Below, one piece after another: positions 8,374-17,029 of a stretch of DNA of 26,243 nucleotides. This DNA is from Bacteroidota bacterium. GTDB lineage: Bacteria > Bacteroidota > Bacteroidia > Bacteroidales > GCA-2748055. Under the pieces are notes generated by a model. That model did no database searches and was not told where the DNA came from. It was given only the letters and a program-made list of their open reading frames with translations. Each line of letters starts with the position of its first letter. Within the stretch, counting starts at the first letter, position 1. The stretch lies in contig JAAEOI010000690.1 of NCBI GenBank assembly GCA_024244665.1, positions 1 to 26,243 of the forward strand. Reading direction: 5' to 3'. The position numbers and the translations under genes are program-made.

Positions 8374-9039
8374 ATGAAAAAAGCACTTTTAAAAACTGCG
8401 TTCTTGATGGCGGTCATCTTTTTGACTCCAGGGGCTTCCGCACAGGACATTATTACAATCTCCGGTACAGTAACTACATTTGGTAAGATCCCACTTAATC
8501 AGGTTGAAATAACTGTGTCAAAATCGGATCTTCATACCTATTCAGATACGCTTGGATATTTCAGCATCACTTGCCCTAAAAAAAGCACTCTCATTTTTTC
8601 TGCGAATGGTTTTGACGGGGAAAGGCTAAAAGTCAAAAAATCCGAAGAGCATAACATTGATCTTGTATACAGCAACTATGACGCCAGCTTTACGAAAGCA
8701 ACGAATAACAATCATATCAGTGAAGGACTCCTCTCAATGGCAATTGAAAAATATCCTATGAAAGGAGAGAAAGATTATGGAAATTATGAAAGCATCTACC
8801 AAATAATCCAAAATGAAATATATTTTGTAAAAGTGAATGGCACATCCGTTACAACTACTAAACCAAACTCCTTTTCTCAAAGCCAGCAGGTTCTTTATGT
8901 TGTAGATGGAACAATAACCTCAGATATATCATTCGTTTTACCAATGAATGTTAAAACAATCAAGTATGTTGAAGGGGCGCAAGCTGGAATATATGGATCA
9001 CAGGCAGCAAACGGCGCAATAGTAATCACTTTGAGATAA
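8374..9039 (+). CDS. Small exported protein: carboxypeptidase-like regulatory domain plus TonB-receptor plug, no barrel
   Basis: The 221-residue protein has a signal peptide (MKKALLKTAF..., cleavage near GASAQ). A CarboxypepD_reg-like beta-sandwich follows at about 26-100 (ITISGTVTTFGKIPLNQVEI, SDTLGYFSI). The end is a plug-type stretch, VLYVVDGTITSD ... IKYVEGAQAGIYGSQAANGAIVITLR, then the stop. This tail aligns by eye with the SusC plug of this same window (IVDGMRTG ... IEILKDAASAAIYGAEAANGVILITT). It therefore ends exactly where a SusC beta-barrel would begin, and it cannot be a transporter by itself. It lies 29 bp after a sulfatase and converges with the next gene at a 13-bp gap. Stand-alone plug proteins exist in Bacteroidota but have no agreed role. 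Truncated SusC is an alternative, but the clean ends argue for a real gene. Confidence 0.8.
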   Translation: MKKALLKTAFLMAVIFLTPGASAQDIITISGTVTTFGKIPLNQVEITVSKSDLHTYSDTLGYFSITCPKKSTLIFSANGFDGERLKVKKSEEHNIDLVYSNYDASFTKATNNNHISEGLLSMAIEKYPMKGEKDYGNYESIYQIIQNEIYFVKVNGTSVTTTKPNSFSQSQQVLYVVDGTITSDISFVLPMNVKTIKYVEGAQAGIYGSQAANGAIVITLR

Positions 9040-9052
9040 GAGTCTAAATCAC

Positions 9053-10072
9053 TTAATTGACTGACCTGTTGTAGACTGCGTTGGCTACAAATAAATCCTG
9101 AACGGCAATTCCCACACTTTTGAACAGGGTGATTTCATCAGGAGACTGACGTCCATCACATTCATCATTGATCAGATCACCGATTTCATCTCTGACAAAG
9201 GTACTTTGAATGACTCCCTCTTTTATGGGCTTTATCAGATCGCCCGCCTCCTTTAATACGGCCTCCCTGGAGTCAACAAATAACCTGCTGGACTGAATGA
9301 TCCGGGGACTTATTTCCTGCATCTGGGGTTTAAATGAACCGATTGCATTGATGTGCACTCCACTTGAGATCTCGTCCAGGGTGAATAGAGGAGCTGCAGA
9401 ACCCGTTGCCGTGCAGATAACATCAGCCTTTCTCAGATTCCCTAAATTCTTTTCTACACTCAGGCTTATGTCCAGCTTATCCTGCATTTGCTCTTTGAGC
9501 TTTGTGGCAGTGGAGGTATTAAGGTCATAAAGCAGAGCCCGTTTTATAGGGCGGACATTACAAACAGCTTCAAGCTGGGTTTCTCCCTGGGCTCCACATC
9601 CAAATATTGCAACGGTCTCTGAATCTTTTCGTGCCAGATACTGCGTTGCTATTCCACTGGAGGCACCAGTTCGTAAGGCTGTTAAAAATGTACCGTCACA
9701 CAAGGACAATACCTCTCCTGATTTTGAATCTAGTAAGAGTACTACACCAATTATTGTTGGTATAGCCGGATTTGTAACCCCATGCTTCTGGGTTAGAATT
9801 TTCACCGCAATCCTTCCCAGCTCTTCGCTATAGACGGGCTTGAAAAACAGGTCCATGGGTAAACCTTGCAGATCAGAAATATAGCGCTGGGGTACGTAAC
9901 TTGTACCTTTTGAGTAACTGGAATAAGCCTCTTCCATAAGCTTTATGGCATCCTCCATGAGTACCACCTTTCTTATATCCAGGCCATCAAAGATCCTTAT
10001 ATCTTTAAATGAATGAGGGAATGATCCCCCAGGATTAGCCTCAGTGCTTACACCAAATACATTTTTCTCCAT
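9053..10072 (-). CDS. Ornithine cyclodeaminase/mu-crystallin family NAD(P)-binding protein
   Basis: The 339-residue protein lacks a signal peptide, so it is cytoplasmic. Family hallmarks are ALRTGASSGIATQYLA ahead of the Rossmann fold, the dinucleotide loop AIFGCGAQGETQLEA, DVICTATGSAAPLF, INAIGSFKPQMQEI and the C-terminal KSVGIAVQDLFVA. Members include ornithine cyclodeaminase, alanine dehydrogenase, ketimine reductases and opine-forming enzymes, and sequence alone does not separate these. The first ~25 residues before FDGLDIRKVV look unusual for the family, but ATG 10072 is the only good start. It lies downstream of the GH115 gene on the same strand behind a strong terminator, so it is probably its own transcription unit. 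Its link to glycan use is not evident. Confidence 0.9.
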   Translation of the reverse strand: MEKNVFGVSTEANPGGSFPHSFKDIRIFDGLDIRKVVLMEDAIKLMEEAYSSYSKGTSYVPQRYISDLQGLPMDLFFKPVYSEELGRIAVKILTQKHGVTNPAIPTIIGVVLLLDSKSGEVLSLCDGTFLTALRTGASSGIATQYLARKDSETVAIFGCGAQGETQLEAVCNVRPIKRALLYDLNTSTATKLKEQMQDKLDISLSVEKNLGNLRKADVICTATGSAAPLFTLDEISSGVHINAIGSFKPQMQEISPRIIQSSRLFVDSREAVLKEAGDLIKPIKEGVIQSTFVRDEIGDLINDECDGRQSPDEITLFKSVGIAVQDLFVANAVYNRSVN

Positions 10073-10139
10073 AAGTAAAATATATTGCTCCCAGGATGAA
10101 AATAAAAACTAGAATCCTTACCACAAACCCAAAAAAATA

Positions 10140-10168
10140 AGACAGATGGAAGAGTCATCCATCTGTCT
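10140..10168 (-). terminator. Intrinsic terminator of the minus-strand GH115 transcript
   Basis: Two perfect 11-bp arms (10140-10150 AGACAGATGGA, 10158-10168) enclose a 7-nt loop. On the minus strand the stem is followed by TTATTTTTTT (10140 down to 10131). The U-tract sits only on that side, so it ends transcription coming from the GH115 gene, before the ornithine cyclodeaminase-like gene. Confidence 0.75.
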
Positions 10169-10434
10169 CATCACTAACCTAAAACCCACTACAACTATGA
10201 TCTTCTGAGAGGTGCTTCATACTATCTGACACAAGAGCGTCAGACATTTACATCTGAAGCAGTTCGTATCTTCTTCATTCATTACTATAAAGATAGGGAA
10301 CCTATATGATAGGGTTAAATAGGAAGTTACCTTATTCATGTACTATTTTAACCGAAAAATTGCAACCTGGCATATGTATTTAATTCAATGCAGTAATTAT
10401 AAACTCCACAGAACTTTTCAATACTATCTTTCTG
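10169..10434 (-). other. Long non-coding 3' region of the GH115 gene (possible sRNA)
   Basis: No credible open frame lies between the GH115 stop and the terminator, 266 bp away. A small hairpin is visible (TCTGAC at 10225-10230 pairing with GTCAGA at 10239-10244, 8-nt loop). The distance and the strong terminator suggest either a long 3' UTR or a small RNA released from it. I see no promoter element on the minus strand, and I do not recognise an RNA family. Confidence 0.3.
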
Positions 10435-13428
10435 CTAAAGCGCCCCGTGAAAAAGAGACTCGGGTGGTCCCAGGTATGACTCTTTTACACCACCGGTATT
10501 AATAATTATTTTATCAATAATTAACCCGGGGTCCACCATCCATACTTTTAATTTATGGGGTCCTTCCTCCCCCATATCCAGGCTGGTTTTTATCTTCATC
10601 AGGTTGCTCATCACATCTCTGCGTTTTTCGGCGGCAACGATGACCGGTCTGCCATCATCAATCGAGAGAGCTATCCGTAAACCATAATCTGCATGGATGG
10701 GATTGGAGGGTATGCAGTTGAAATCTATCGCGGCCTCACCCTCTGAAAAAGTATAAATATCATACTCCATAAGGGGTGATTTCCCGATAATATCATCCAC
10801 TGTACTATGGCTGGGAATATTGGTCGGAAGCACAGTAATTGAGTTACCGGTCCTACCGAGTCCCTCAATAATCTCCCATGAAGCATTCGCCTGACCCACT
10901 TTCCTTGTATAATGTTCTGCCTCAATGGATATATAGCCGTTACTCTCCACAAAACCCAAGGCAGATCCATCCGACGGTGTAAGCGGGTTGAAAACGGAGA
11001 GATCAATATTAAAATAGCTTCCCGGTCCCCTGTTTGTAACTTTTCCGGCCTTATACTCCTCCCTGCCTTCTTCGGACATCGTATCCCAGCTCATCCATGC
11101 GTCGGTGGCAGATGAGGACCATTTGAGAGTTACTTTGCCCGCTTCATTCCGGCCAACAGGAGCCCTGTCCCAGTCGATGCTTACCCATATTCGTTGTTCA
11201 TCACTGATCACACCGGACTCCTCACTAAGGGTAATCCAATCATCCGAAACCTCGGAAGACCAGTAGAGAACTCCGTTCCCTGTGTTGTAAAGATCAATAA
11301 ACCGTTTGTCCCTGTTATAAACACTGAAGCCCGGAAGGATCGTTTCGTCTCCTCCCTCTGTTGCAACCTTCATCTTCTGATTCCCGTTCCCGGGGTAGTG
11401 ATTCACCGGTGGCATTGCCCATTGTTGCCACTGTCCGCCCCAGGGACCGGGGAGAGATGCCATATGATCCCATTTATTTCCAACGGTAACTTGTTCCCGG
11501 TTATAGTGATTGATAATCGCATCGATCTCATCTTCTGCCTGCTGAGCCATTGATGCGTAACGTGCTGCACTTGATCTGCTCTGTTTTCCGTAGATATTGG
11601 ATTTCTGTGCATAGAGAATCTTCTTATTCTGCAGCCCGGCACATTTTACATTATAGAGAACCATTTGAAAAAACGGATCCTTCATCTCATCAGGAAGTGA
11701 TTCATAAAGCTCATCAACTGCCTCTATCAAAATATCATAGGCATCTACTCTGGTCTGTACCTCATCGTTATAGTTGGTCGGACTGAACCACTCCCATGAG
11801 TGACTCTGCTCCCGACCATTGAACATCATCATGCTTTCAGGCCGGCGTGCATAGCCCAATTCATAATGCTTCTCCATGATATCGGCTATCTGTGAAGCAT
11901 AGGCTTCACCAAACTCTCGTGATGCCCAATCCATTAAGAATTTTCCTGGAGTGTTCTCCCTGAATTCATTAATATCCCATGCCATCTGCATAAAGTGCTC
12001 AATACCAATCTCTGCAGGTTTTATATCTCCCACATTCACAATCCAGAGTTCTCTTACATTGTGATCATATGCCTTTTTCATCTCCGTCCAGGTAAGGCTC
12101 AAGGGAGTTGTATAAAGCCATGGATAAGCGGTGGTGGCACCATTCAGCCATTGAAAATGATAGTAGATACCCGATCCCCCTGAACGTTGCTGCTCCTCCC
12201 TGTTGGGTAGCTGGCGAATATTGCCAAAGTTGTCGTCCGGCCAGCAAATAGTTACATCATCCGGAACCTTCAGACCCTCATTGTACAGGTCAAGCACCTC
12301 GGTATAGGGAATCAATAACTGTGGGATCTCCTCTATATCCTTATCAATCCCCTTTCTCAGGATCTCTCTCTGATCAGCAAAAATATGCTCCAGCACCTCT
12401 ACTGTGATATCGCTGCCGGCCTCGTCATCTTTGCCCCTTTTACCAACAGTGTACATATTCTCATATTTTCCATTCTCCTTTATTCTCTTTTCCCAGTATT
12501 TATAGATATGATCCCTGTTTTTCACATAGTCCCAGGGTTCATCGGGATATTCATGATCCCATTCAGCACCGCCCATATTATTTCTGAGCATCGGTTCAAT
12601 GTGAGAAGAACCCATCACTATGCCATACTCGTCAGCGACCACCTTGTTCTTGTCATAATAGTTGAACGGTTTGGTCTGCTGATGCATAGCCGGCCAGAGC
12701 AGATTGGCTTTCAGCCTGAGCAGCAGTTCAAATATCTTCTTGTGTGTGGTGGGACCGATTCCCTTACCCTCTTCCGGAGCCAGAGTATACATGGCCCAGG
12801 GCCTCAGGCCCCACATTTCGTCATTGATAAAAATACCACGGTACTTTACTGAGGGTGACTCCTGCACATACCTTCCTGCTTTAACATAGATTTCATCCCT
12901 CGTTTTCAGTGAAACGTCTGCAAAATAATACCAGGGTGAAACGCCCATCTGCTTTGATAATTCGAAAACACCATAGGCTGTACCCCTGCGATCACTCCCG
13001 GCAATAACCAGGGCCCTGTCAACTCCAGGCAAAGGATTATCAACTACCTGAATAAGACAACTTTCCCATTTACCTATGATTTCAGAAACATCAATTTTCT
13101 TTTTCTTTATAAGCTTCTTAATAATATCACTACCCTCAATACTTCCGATAATAACACAACTGCCTGATAATGCATTTGCTTTGTTCCTGATTACGGGTTT
13201 TGATCCGGTAATTCGTTCCACATCATCAGAGAATAATCCGGCTGCAAGCAATACCGTTTTGCTATCATCAGGATCAACCAGAATGTCAGCTGCAAAGATT
13301 TGTGAAGCCAGACAAAAATCAGTTTCTGTACTCTCTTCACCAATCAAATGCTGTATAGATTGGTCCTTTTGTCCATTTACAGAGAAACTGATCAGCATCA
13401 GCAAGGCAGGTAATAATAGATTCTTCAT
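10435..13428 (-). CDS. GH115 family alpha-glucuronidase (secreted)
   Basis: From ATG 13428 the protein is 997 residues; the longer frame to 13437 would need TTG. A signal peptide ends near SVNGQ. GH115 enzymes are inverting exo-alpha-1,2-glucuronidases that remove (4-O-methyl-)glucuronic acid from xylan or arabinogalactan side chains. Visible family blocks are YRGIFINDEMWG, LLLRLKANLLWPAMH, YGIVMGSSHIEPMLRNN, YTVGKRGKDDE, DVTICWPDDNFGNIRQLP, IYYHFQWLNGA, LWIVNVGDIKPAEIGIEHFM and the C-terminal all-beta module with ISIEAEHYTRK. Length and order fit full-length GH115. The YYHFQWLNGATTAYPW segment differs from the common xylan-type GH115 loop as I remember it, which may mean a different polymer. 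It has its own transcription unit with a strong terminator. It faces away from the beta-glucan locus, so it belongs functionally with the sulfatases. Confidence 0.9.
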   Translation of the reverse strand: MKNLLLPALLMLISFSVNGQKDQSIQHLIGEESTETDFCLASQIFAADILVDPDDSKTVLLAAGLFSDDVERITGSKPVIRNKANALSGSCVIIGSIEGSDIIKKLIKKKKIDVSEIIGKWESCLIQVVDNPLPGVDRALVIAGSDRRGTAYGVFELSKQMGVSPWYYFADVSLKTRDEIYVKAGRYVQESPSVKYRGIFINDEMWGLRPWAMYTLAPEEGKGIGPTTHKKIFELLLRLKANLLWPAMHQQTKPFNYYDKNKVVADEYGIVMGSSHIEPMLRNNMGGAEWDHEYPDEPWDYVKNRDHIYKYWEKRIKENGKYENMYTVGKRGKDDEAGSDITVEVLEHIFADQREILRKGIDKDIEEIPQLLIPYTEVLDLYNEGLKVPDDVTICWPDDNFGNIRQLPNREEQQRSGGSGIYYHFQWLNGATTAYPWLYTTPLSLTWTEMKKAYDHNVRELWIVNVGDIKPAEIGIEHFMQMAWDINEFRENTPGKFLMDWASREFGEAYASQIADIMEKHYELGYARRPESMMMFNGREQSHSWEWFSPTNYNDEVQTRVDAYDILIEAVDELYESLPDEMKDPFFQMVLYNVKCAGLQNKKILYAQKSNIYGKQSRSSAARYASMAQQAEDEIDAIINHYNREQVTVGNKWDHMASLPGPWGGQWQQWAMPPVNHYPGNGNQKMKVATEGGDETILPGFSVYNRDKRFIDLYNTGNGVLYWSSEVSDDWITLSEESGVISDEQRIWVSIDWDRAPVGRNEAGKVTLKWSSSATDAWMSWDTMSEEGREEYKAGKVTNRGPGSYFNIDLSVFNPLTPSDGSALGFVESNGYISIEAEHYTRKVGQANASWEIIEGLGRTGNSITVLPTNIPSHSTVDDIIGKSPLMEYDIYTFSEGEAAIDFNCIPSNPIHADYGLRIALSIDDGRPVIVAAEKRRDVMSNLMKIKTSLDMGEEGPHKLKVWMVDPGLIIDKIIINTGGVKESYLGPPESLFHGAL

Positions 13429-13587
13429 GTTATACAAATAAATGGCTATTAAATATTACCGTAAAGATAAAGTCATATTCCTTAAATCCAGCTAACTTAT
13501 GCAATATTTACTAGCTGAACCCGATTATATTAATCATTATTATTTAGTCTTGAAATAAATCCTTATGATTCACAAATAAGAATTAAA

Positions 13588-13916
13588 ATGAAGATCCGAC
13601 TCAGGAAACAGTTCTATCTATAGCTATTTTTATTCAGCATCTCTGGCCTGTTGACCAGGATCCTGATATCGTGGTCTGCTTTGACAACAATGCTTCCAGT
13701 TTTATTTTCTGGAGAGGAATCAGGTACGGACCCAGCTGGGTGTCCGAAAATGAATACTACTACATATATAAACGGGAGAGGCACCTGTGAACATTACCAT
13801 TGTGCCCTGACCCCATCCCTTTTGAAGACTCTATTCTAATGCTATATTACACCGGGGATCTAGCGGAACCTGGCGTCCTGTTCACCCAATTTATAAATTT
13901 TCTACATTTGTACTGA
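13588..13916 (+). pseudogene. Decayed secreted-protein gene fragment (FWRG...Y.P.WV.EN family)
   Basis: ATG 13588 starts MKIRLRKQFYL, then a TAG at codon 12, then LFLFSISGLL, which looks like a signal peptide broken by a stop. In another frame the sequence becomes strongly protein-like: DQDPDIVVCFDNNASSFIFW and then RGIRYGPSWVSENEYYYIY, up to TGA 13788-13790. The same frame then stays open to TGA 13914-13916, with FEDSILMLYYTGDLAEPGV. From memory, FWRGTSYxPCWVTEN is a conserved block in the large LamG-like locus proteins to which I assign the gene at 1-936. This would be a relic of a second copy, represented by its N-terminal half. It fills most of the 517-bp gap between GH115 and the regulator; 13429-13587 is AT-rich with nothing else clear. 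Confidence 0.45.
13903..13910 (+). promoter_or_regulatory. Bacteroidota-type -7 promoter element for the regulator gene
   Basis: TACATTTG matches TAnnTTTG exactly and lies 35 bp before the ATG at 13946. No clear -33 TTTG is seen. It overlaps the end of the decayed coding frame. Confidence 0.5.
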
Positions 13917-13945
13917 CCGATCTCTTCAAAAGACATTAAGAGTAT

Positions 13946-16849
13946 ATGGGCTGTCGAAAGCTTCTTATAGTACTATGGTTGCTTGTGGGCGGAATAAATA
14001 TTCATGCCCAGTTAGAAGACATTGGATTGCCTTTTATCACCAATTATTTCCATGAAGAGTATAGTGCCGGGACGCAGAACTGGTCCATTTCCCAGGATTC
14101 AGGTGGACTCATGTACTTTGGGAACAATAAGGGGGTTCTGCAGTTTGATGGGACCAACTGGAACCTTTACAGTTTACCCAACAATTCCATTGTCCGTTCG
14201 GTCAATTGGATAAACAACAAACTATATGCGGGTGGATTTGGAGAGTTCGGGTATTTTGCTGCTGATGAGAATGGAATACTTATCTACAACTCCCTGTCAG
14301 ACAGTCTAAAAGAACCCGACCGGACCTTCGGTGAAATATGGCGTATTTTTTCTACGGAATACGGGATCGTATTCCAGTCTTTCTTAAAGATCTTTATTGT
14401 CAGTGAGAATGGGATTACGGTGCTGTCGCCGAAATCGAGGTTCGGCTTCTCCTATTATACGAATAACAACCTGTTTGTGGTGGACCGGGATATTGGACTT
14501 GGACTGCTGACCTCCAAAGGGACCTTCCCCATATTTTCCGATACCACCTTTTTCAAAGAGAACGAGATCACCTTTATTATAAGCGTCGGCCTGGATGACT
14601 ACCTGGTAGGGACAACCAACAATGGTATTTATCAGTTTAACGGGACTGAACTCTCCCCATGGAGGGTTGAGATCAGTCGAAGATTTGAGAAAGAACAGAT
14701 ATACTCAGGCTTAAAGCTTGACAATGAGAAGATTGCTGTCGGTACCATCCAGAATGGAGTGTATATAATAGACCTCCAGGGAGAGGTGATTCAGCATTTA
14801 AACCGGCCCAGGGGGCTTCAGAACAACACAGTATTAAGTCTGTACCAGGATAACCTGGAAAACCTCTGGCTTGGGCTTGATAATGGGATTGATGCATTGG
14901 AGGTTAGTTCCCCCATCACCTACCTGGACCATTTTTATGGCATTGAAACATCGTATGCATCTATTGCTTTCAACAGGATGTTATATATAGGGACCAACCA
15001 GGGATTGTTTGTGAAGCCAGTTTCCGAGATTGCCAGGGGATTCCTGGATCGAGATGAATTTCAAATGGTTGAAGGGGTAGTTGGACAGGTATGGTCACTT
15101 GGGGAATTCAACGGGAAGTTGATATGTGGGAACAACCTGGGAACATATGTAGTGGATGGCTTCAGCTCTCACCAGATTTCGTCCAGGATGGGTGGCTGGA
15201 ATTATGTGGAAGTTCCGGGTACCGACGATCAGCTGATCGGGGGGTCATACACTGGTCTGGAGCTGTATAGCTACTCTTCCGGGTCAAGACATGGATGGAA
15301 GAAGGTGAATGATATCAAACATTTTGAAGAGTCCTGCAAGGAGTTATTGTTCGATAAGGACAATTATTTATGGATCACCCATGCCTATAAAGGGATCTTC
15401 AGGCTGAAACTGTCCGATGACCTGCTCTCTGTGGATAGTGTAAGCATCTACAACCAAACAGGAGGGCTGCCCGCTTTGCCTTACAGCCTTTCCAGGATCA
15501 ACGGGGAGCTGCACGTAGTAACCGGTAATGGACTCTATGCTTACGACAGCAGACGGGACAGCTTCCTGCTGGATAATAAATATGACCTGTTGCTGAATAA
15601 TGAACCGGGTCTGACCCATGTAAAGGAGGATTACCGGGGTGACCTGTGGTATTTCACCACCACCCGCATGGGCGTGCTCAGGAAACAGGAGGATGGCAGT
15701 TATCTGAAAATAACCAAACCTTTTAAAAGAATTCAGAACAAATACCTGGGGTCAAACAATGAAAACGTTTTTGTATATGACCGGAACAGCGTATTCATTG
15801 GAGGGGAAAGGGGGGTCTTTCATTACAACCAGAATAAACAGAAACAGTATGAGGCGACGTTCAGGACTTTCATTGGAAAAGTGGAACTCAAAGGAAGGAG
15901 GCAGGATTCGATCCTCCATTATAACGGGATAAATAGGGGAAGCGTAGTGATACCGTATCGCCTGAACTCCATCACAGCACACTATTTTGCCCCCTATTTT
16001 GAAGCATCCGGTCACCTTATCTATTCATATAAACTGGAAGGATTTGACGAAAAATGGTCTCCCTGGGAGTCCCGGAATATCAAAGGATATACAAACCTCC
16101 GGGAGGGTGAATATGAGTTTCTTGTAAAGGCAAAAAACATATACGACCATATCAGTGATGTGGCACATCTGAAATTCACCATCACCCCTCCCTTCTTCCG
16201 CACTACTGGGGCATATGTGCTGTATCTGATAATATTATTGCTTATAACAGCTTTGATCATTATAATGGTTGACAGGAGGATCAGGCGTGCGAGGGACAGG
16301 GAACAGGAGAGGTACAGAAAGGAGCTACTGGCAAAAGAAGAGACATACCTGGAGGGTGCAAAACTGTCAAATCGTGAAATTGAACGGCTTAAAAACGAAC
16401 AGCTTGTGATAGAAATGCGTCATAAGGATATGGAGCTGGCCAATTCAACCATGTACCTGGTCCGCAAGAACAAATTCTTAAACCAGGTGAAGAGTGAAAT
16501 ATTGGATTTAATCGGAAATCTGTCCGCCGAAAGCAATAAGCATGCTCTGCGAGAGATAGTGCACAGGATTGACAGAGATATAAAGAGCAAGCAACACTGG
16601 AAAGTGTTTGACAAGTATTTTGATGAGGTACACGAAGATTTTCTTTCACGCCTGAAAGAGAGCTACCCCGATCTCACCCCAAAGGAATTAAGGTTGTGTG
16701 CCTATCTGAGAATGAATATCTCCACAAAGGAGATTGCACCGCTCATGAATATATCTGTGCGTGGCGTGGAAATCAGCCGTTACCGGCTAAGGAAAAAATT
16801 GGATATCGATCAGGGTGTCAATCTGACCGATTATATCCTGTCCATTTAA
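13946..16849 (+). CDS. Membrane-anchored propeller/Y_Y_Y/LuxR-type transcriptional regulator of the glucan locus
   Basis: This 967-residue one-polypeptide sensor-regulator has a signal peptide ending near NIHAQ. Two-component-regulator propeller repeats span about 30-650 (ISQDSGGLMYFGNNKGVLQF, LSLYQDNLENLWLGLDNGID, LLFDKDNYLWITHAYKGIF). A Y_Y_Y domain lies at about 670-745 (YSYKLEGFDEKWSPW, YTNLREGEYEFLVKAKN), one transmembrane helix at about 754-777, and a charged coiled coil at about 780-840. A LuxR/GerE-like helix-turn-helix is at about 909-951 (LTPKELRLCAYLRMNISTKEIAPLMNIS, GVEISRYRLRKKL). There is no histidine kinase, receiver or AraC domain, so it differs from hybrid two-component systems. 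The propeller should sense oligosaccharide in the periplasm and the HTH should act from the inner membrane. It lies immediately upstream of and parallel to susC, its likely target. Confidence 0.9.
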   Translation: MGCRKLLIVLWLLVGGINIHAQLEDIGLPFITNYFHEEYSAGTQNWSISQDSGGLMYFGNNKGVLQFDGTNWNLYSLPNNSIVRSVNWINNKLYAGGFGEFGYFAADENGILIYNSLSDSLKEPDRTFGEIWRIFSTEYGIVFQSFLKIFIVSENGITVLSPKSRFGFSYYTNNNLFVVDRDIGLGLLTSKGTFPIFSDTTFFKENEITFIISVGLDDYLVGTTNNGIYQFNGTELSPWRVEISRRFEKEQIYSGLKLDNEKIAVGTIQNGVYIIDLQGEVIQHLNRPRGLQNNTVLSLYQDNLENLWLGLDNGIDALEVSSPITYLDHFYGIETSYASIAFNRMLYIGTNQGLFVKPVSEIARGFLDRDEFQMVEGVVGQVWSLGEFNGKLICGNNLGTYVVDGFSSHQISSRMGGWNYVEVPGTDDQLIGGSYTGLELYSYSSGSRHGWKKVNDIKHFEESCKELLFDKDNYLWITHAYKGIFRLKLSDDLLSVDSVSIYNQTGGLPALPYSLSRINGELHVVTGNGLYAYDSRRDSFLLDNKYDLLLNNEPGLTHVKEDYRGDLWYFTTTRMGVLRKQEDGSYLKITKPFKRIQNKYLGSNNENVFVYDRNSVFIGGERGVFHYNQNKQKQYEATFRTFIGKVELKGRRQDSILHYNGINRGSVVIPYRLNSITAHYFAPYFEASGHLIYSYKLEGFDEKWSPWESRNIKGYTNLREGEYEFLVKAKNIYDHISDVAHLKFTITPPFFRTTGAYVLYLIILLLITALIIIMVDRRIRRARDREQERYRKELLAKEETYLEGAKLSNREIERLKNEQLVIEMRHKDMELANSTMYLVRKNKFLNQVKSEILDLIGNLSAESNKHALREIVHRIDRDIKSKQHWKVFDKYFDEVHEDFLSRLKESYPDLTPKELRLCAYLRMNISTKEIAPLMNISVRGVEISRYRLRKKLDIDQGVNLTDYILSI

Positions 16850-16987
16850 AATAACGGTACCCCCTCCTTACGATAATCTCTCCACGGTGATCCGGAATGG
16901 TTCACTTTTCTGGGCCAGCATACTCATTGCTGGATCTCTTGAAAATTGACAAATGAGATATTAGGTGAAATATACAGAAGTGTTCTA

Positions 16988-17006
16988 ATGCATTTTTAAA
17001 ATGCAT
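16988..17006. repeat. Perfect 19-bp palindrome, candidate operator
   Basis: ATGCATTTT and AAAATGCAT are perfect inverse complements separated by one T. The element lies 168 bp before the susC ATG and lacks a T-run or usable loop, so it looks like a protein-binding site rather than a terminator. Confidence 0.5.
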
Positions 17007-17029
17007 ATAATTAAGTATTTAGAAACTAT

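Noticed and set aside
10169..10215. Plus-strand sequence resembling a Bacteroidota gene leader (AAACCCACTACAACTATG)
   Set aside because: The ATG is followed by a stop after two more codons and no coding remnant follows.
12385..12852. Plus-strand open frame of 155 codons opposite GH115
   Set aside because: It is antisense to a conserved GH115 region; no start context or recognisable protein features.
13429..13437. GH115 start at TTG 13437
   Set aside because: ATG 13428 begins a clean signal peptide (MKNLLLPALL), so the shorter start is preferred.
13489..13517. CAGCTA/TAGCTG inverted repeat upstream of GH115 as an operator
   Set aside because: Six-base arms separated by 17 bp in AT-rich DNA are expected by chance.
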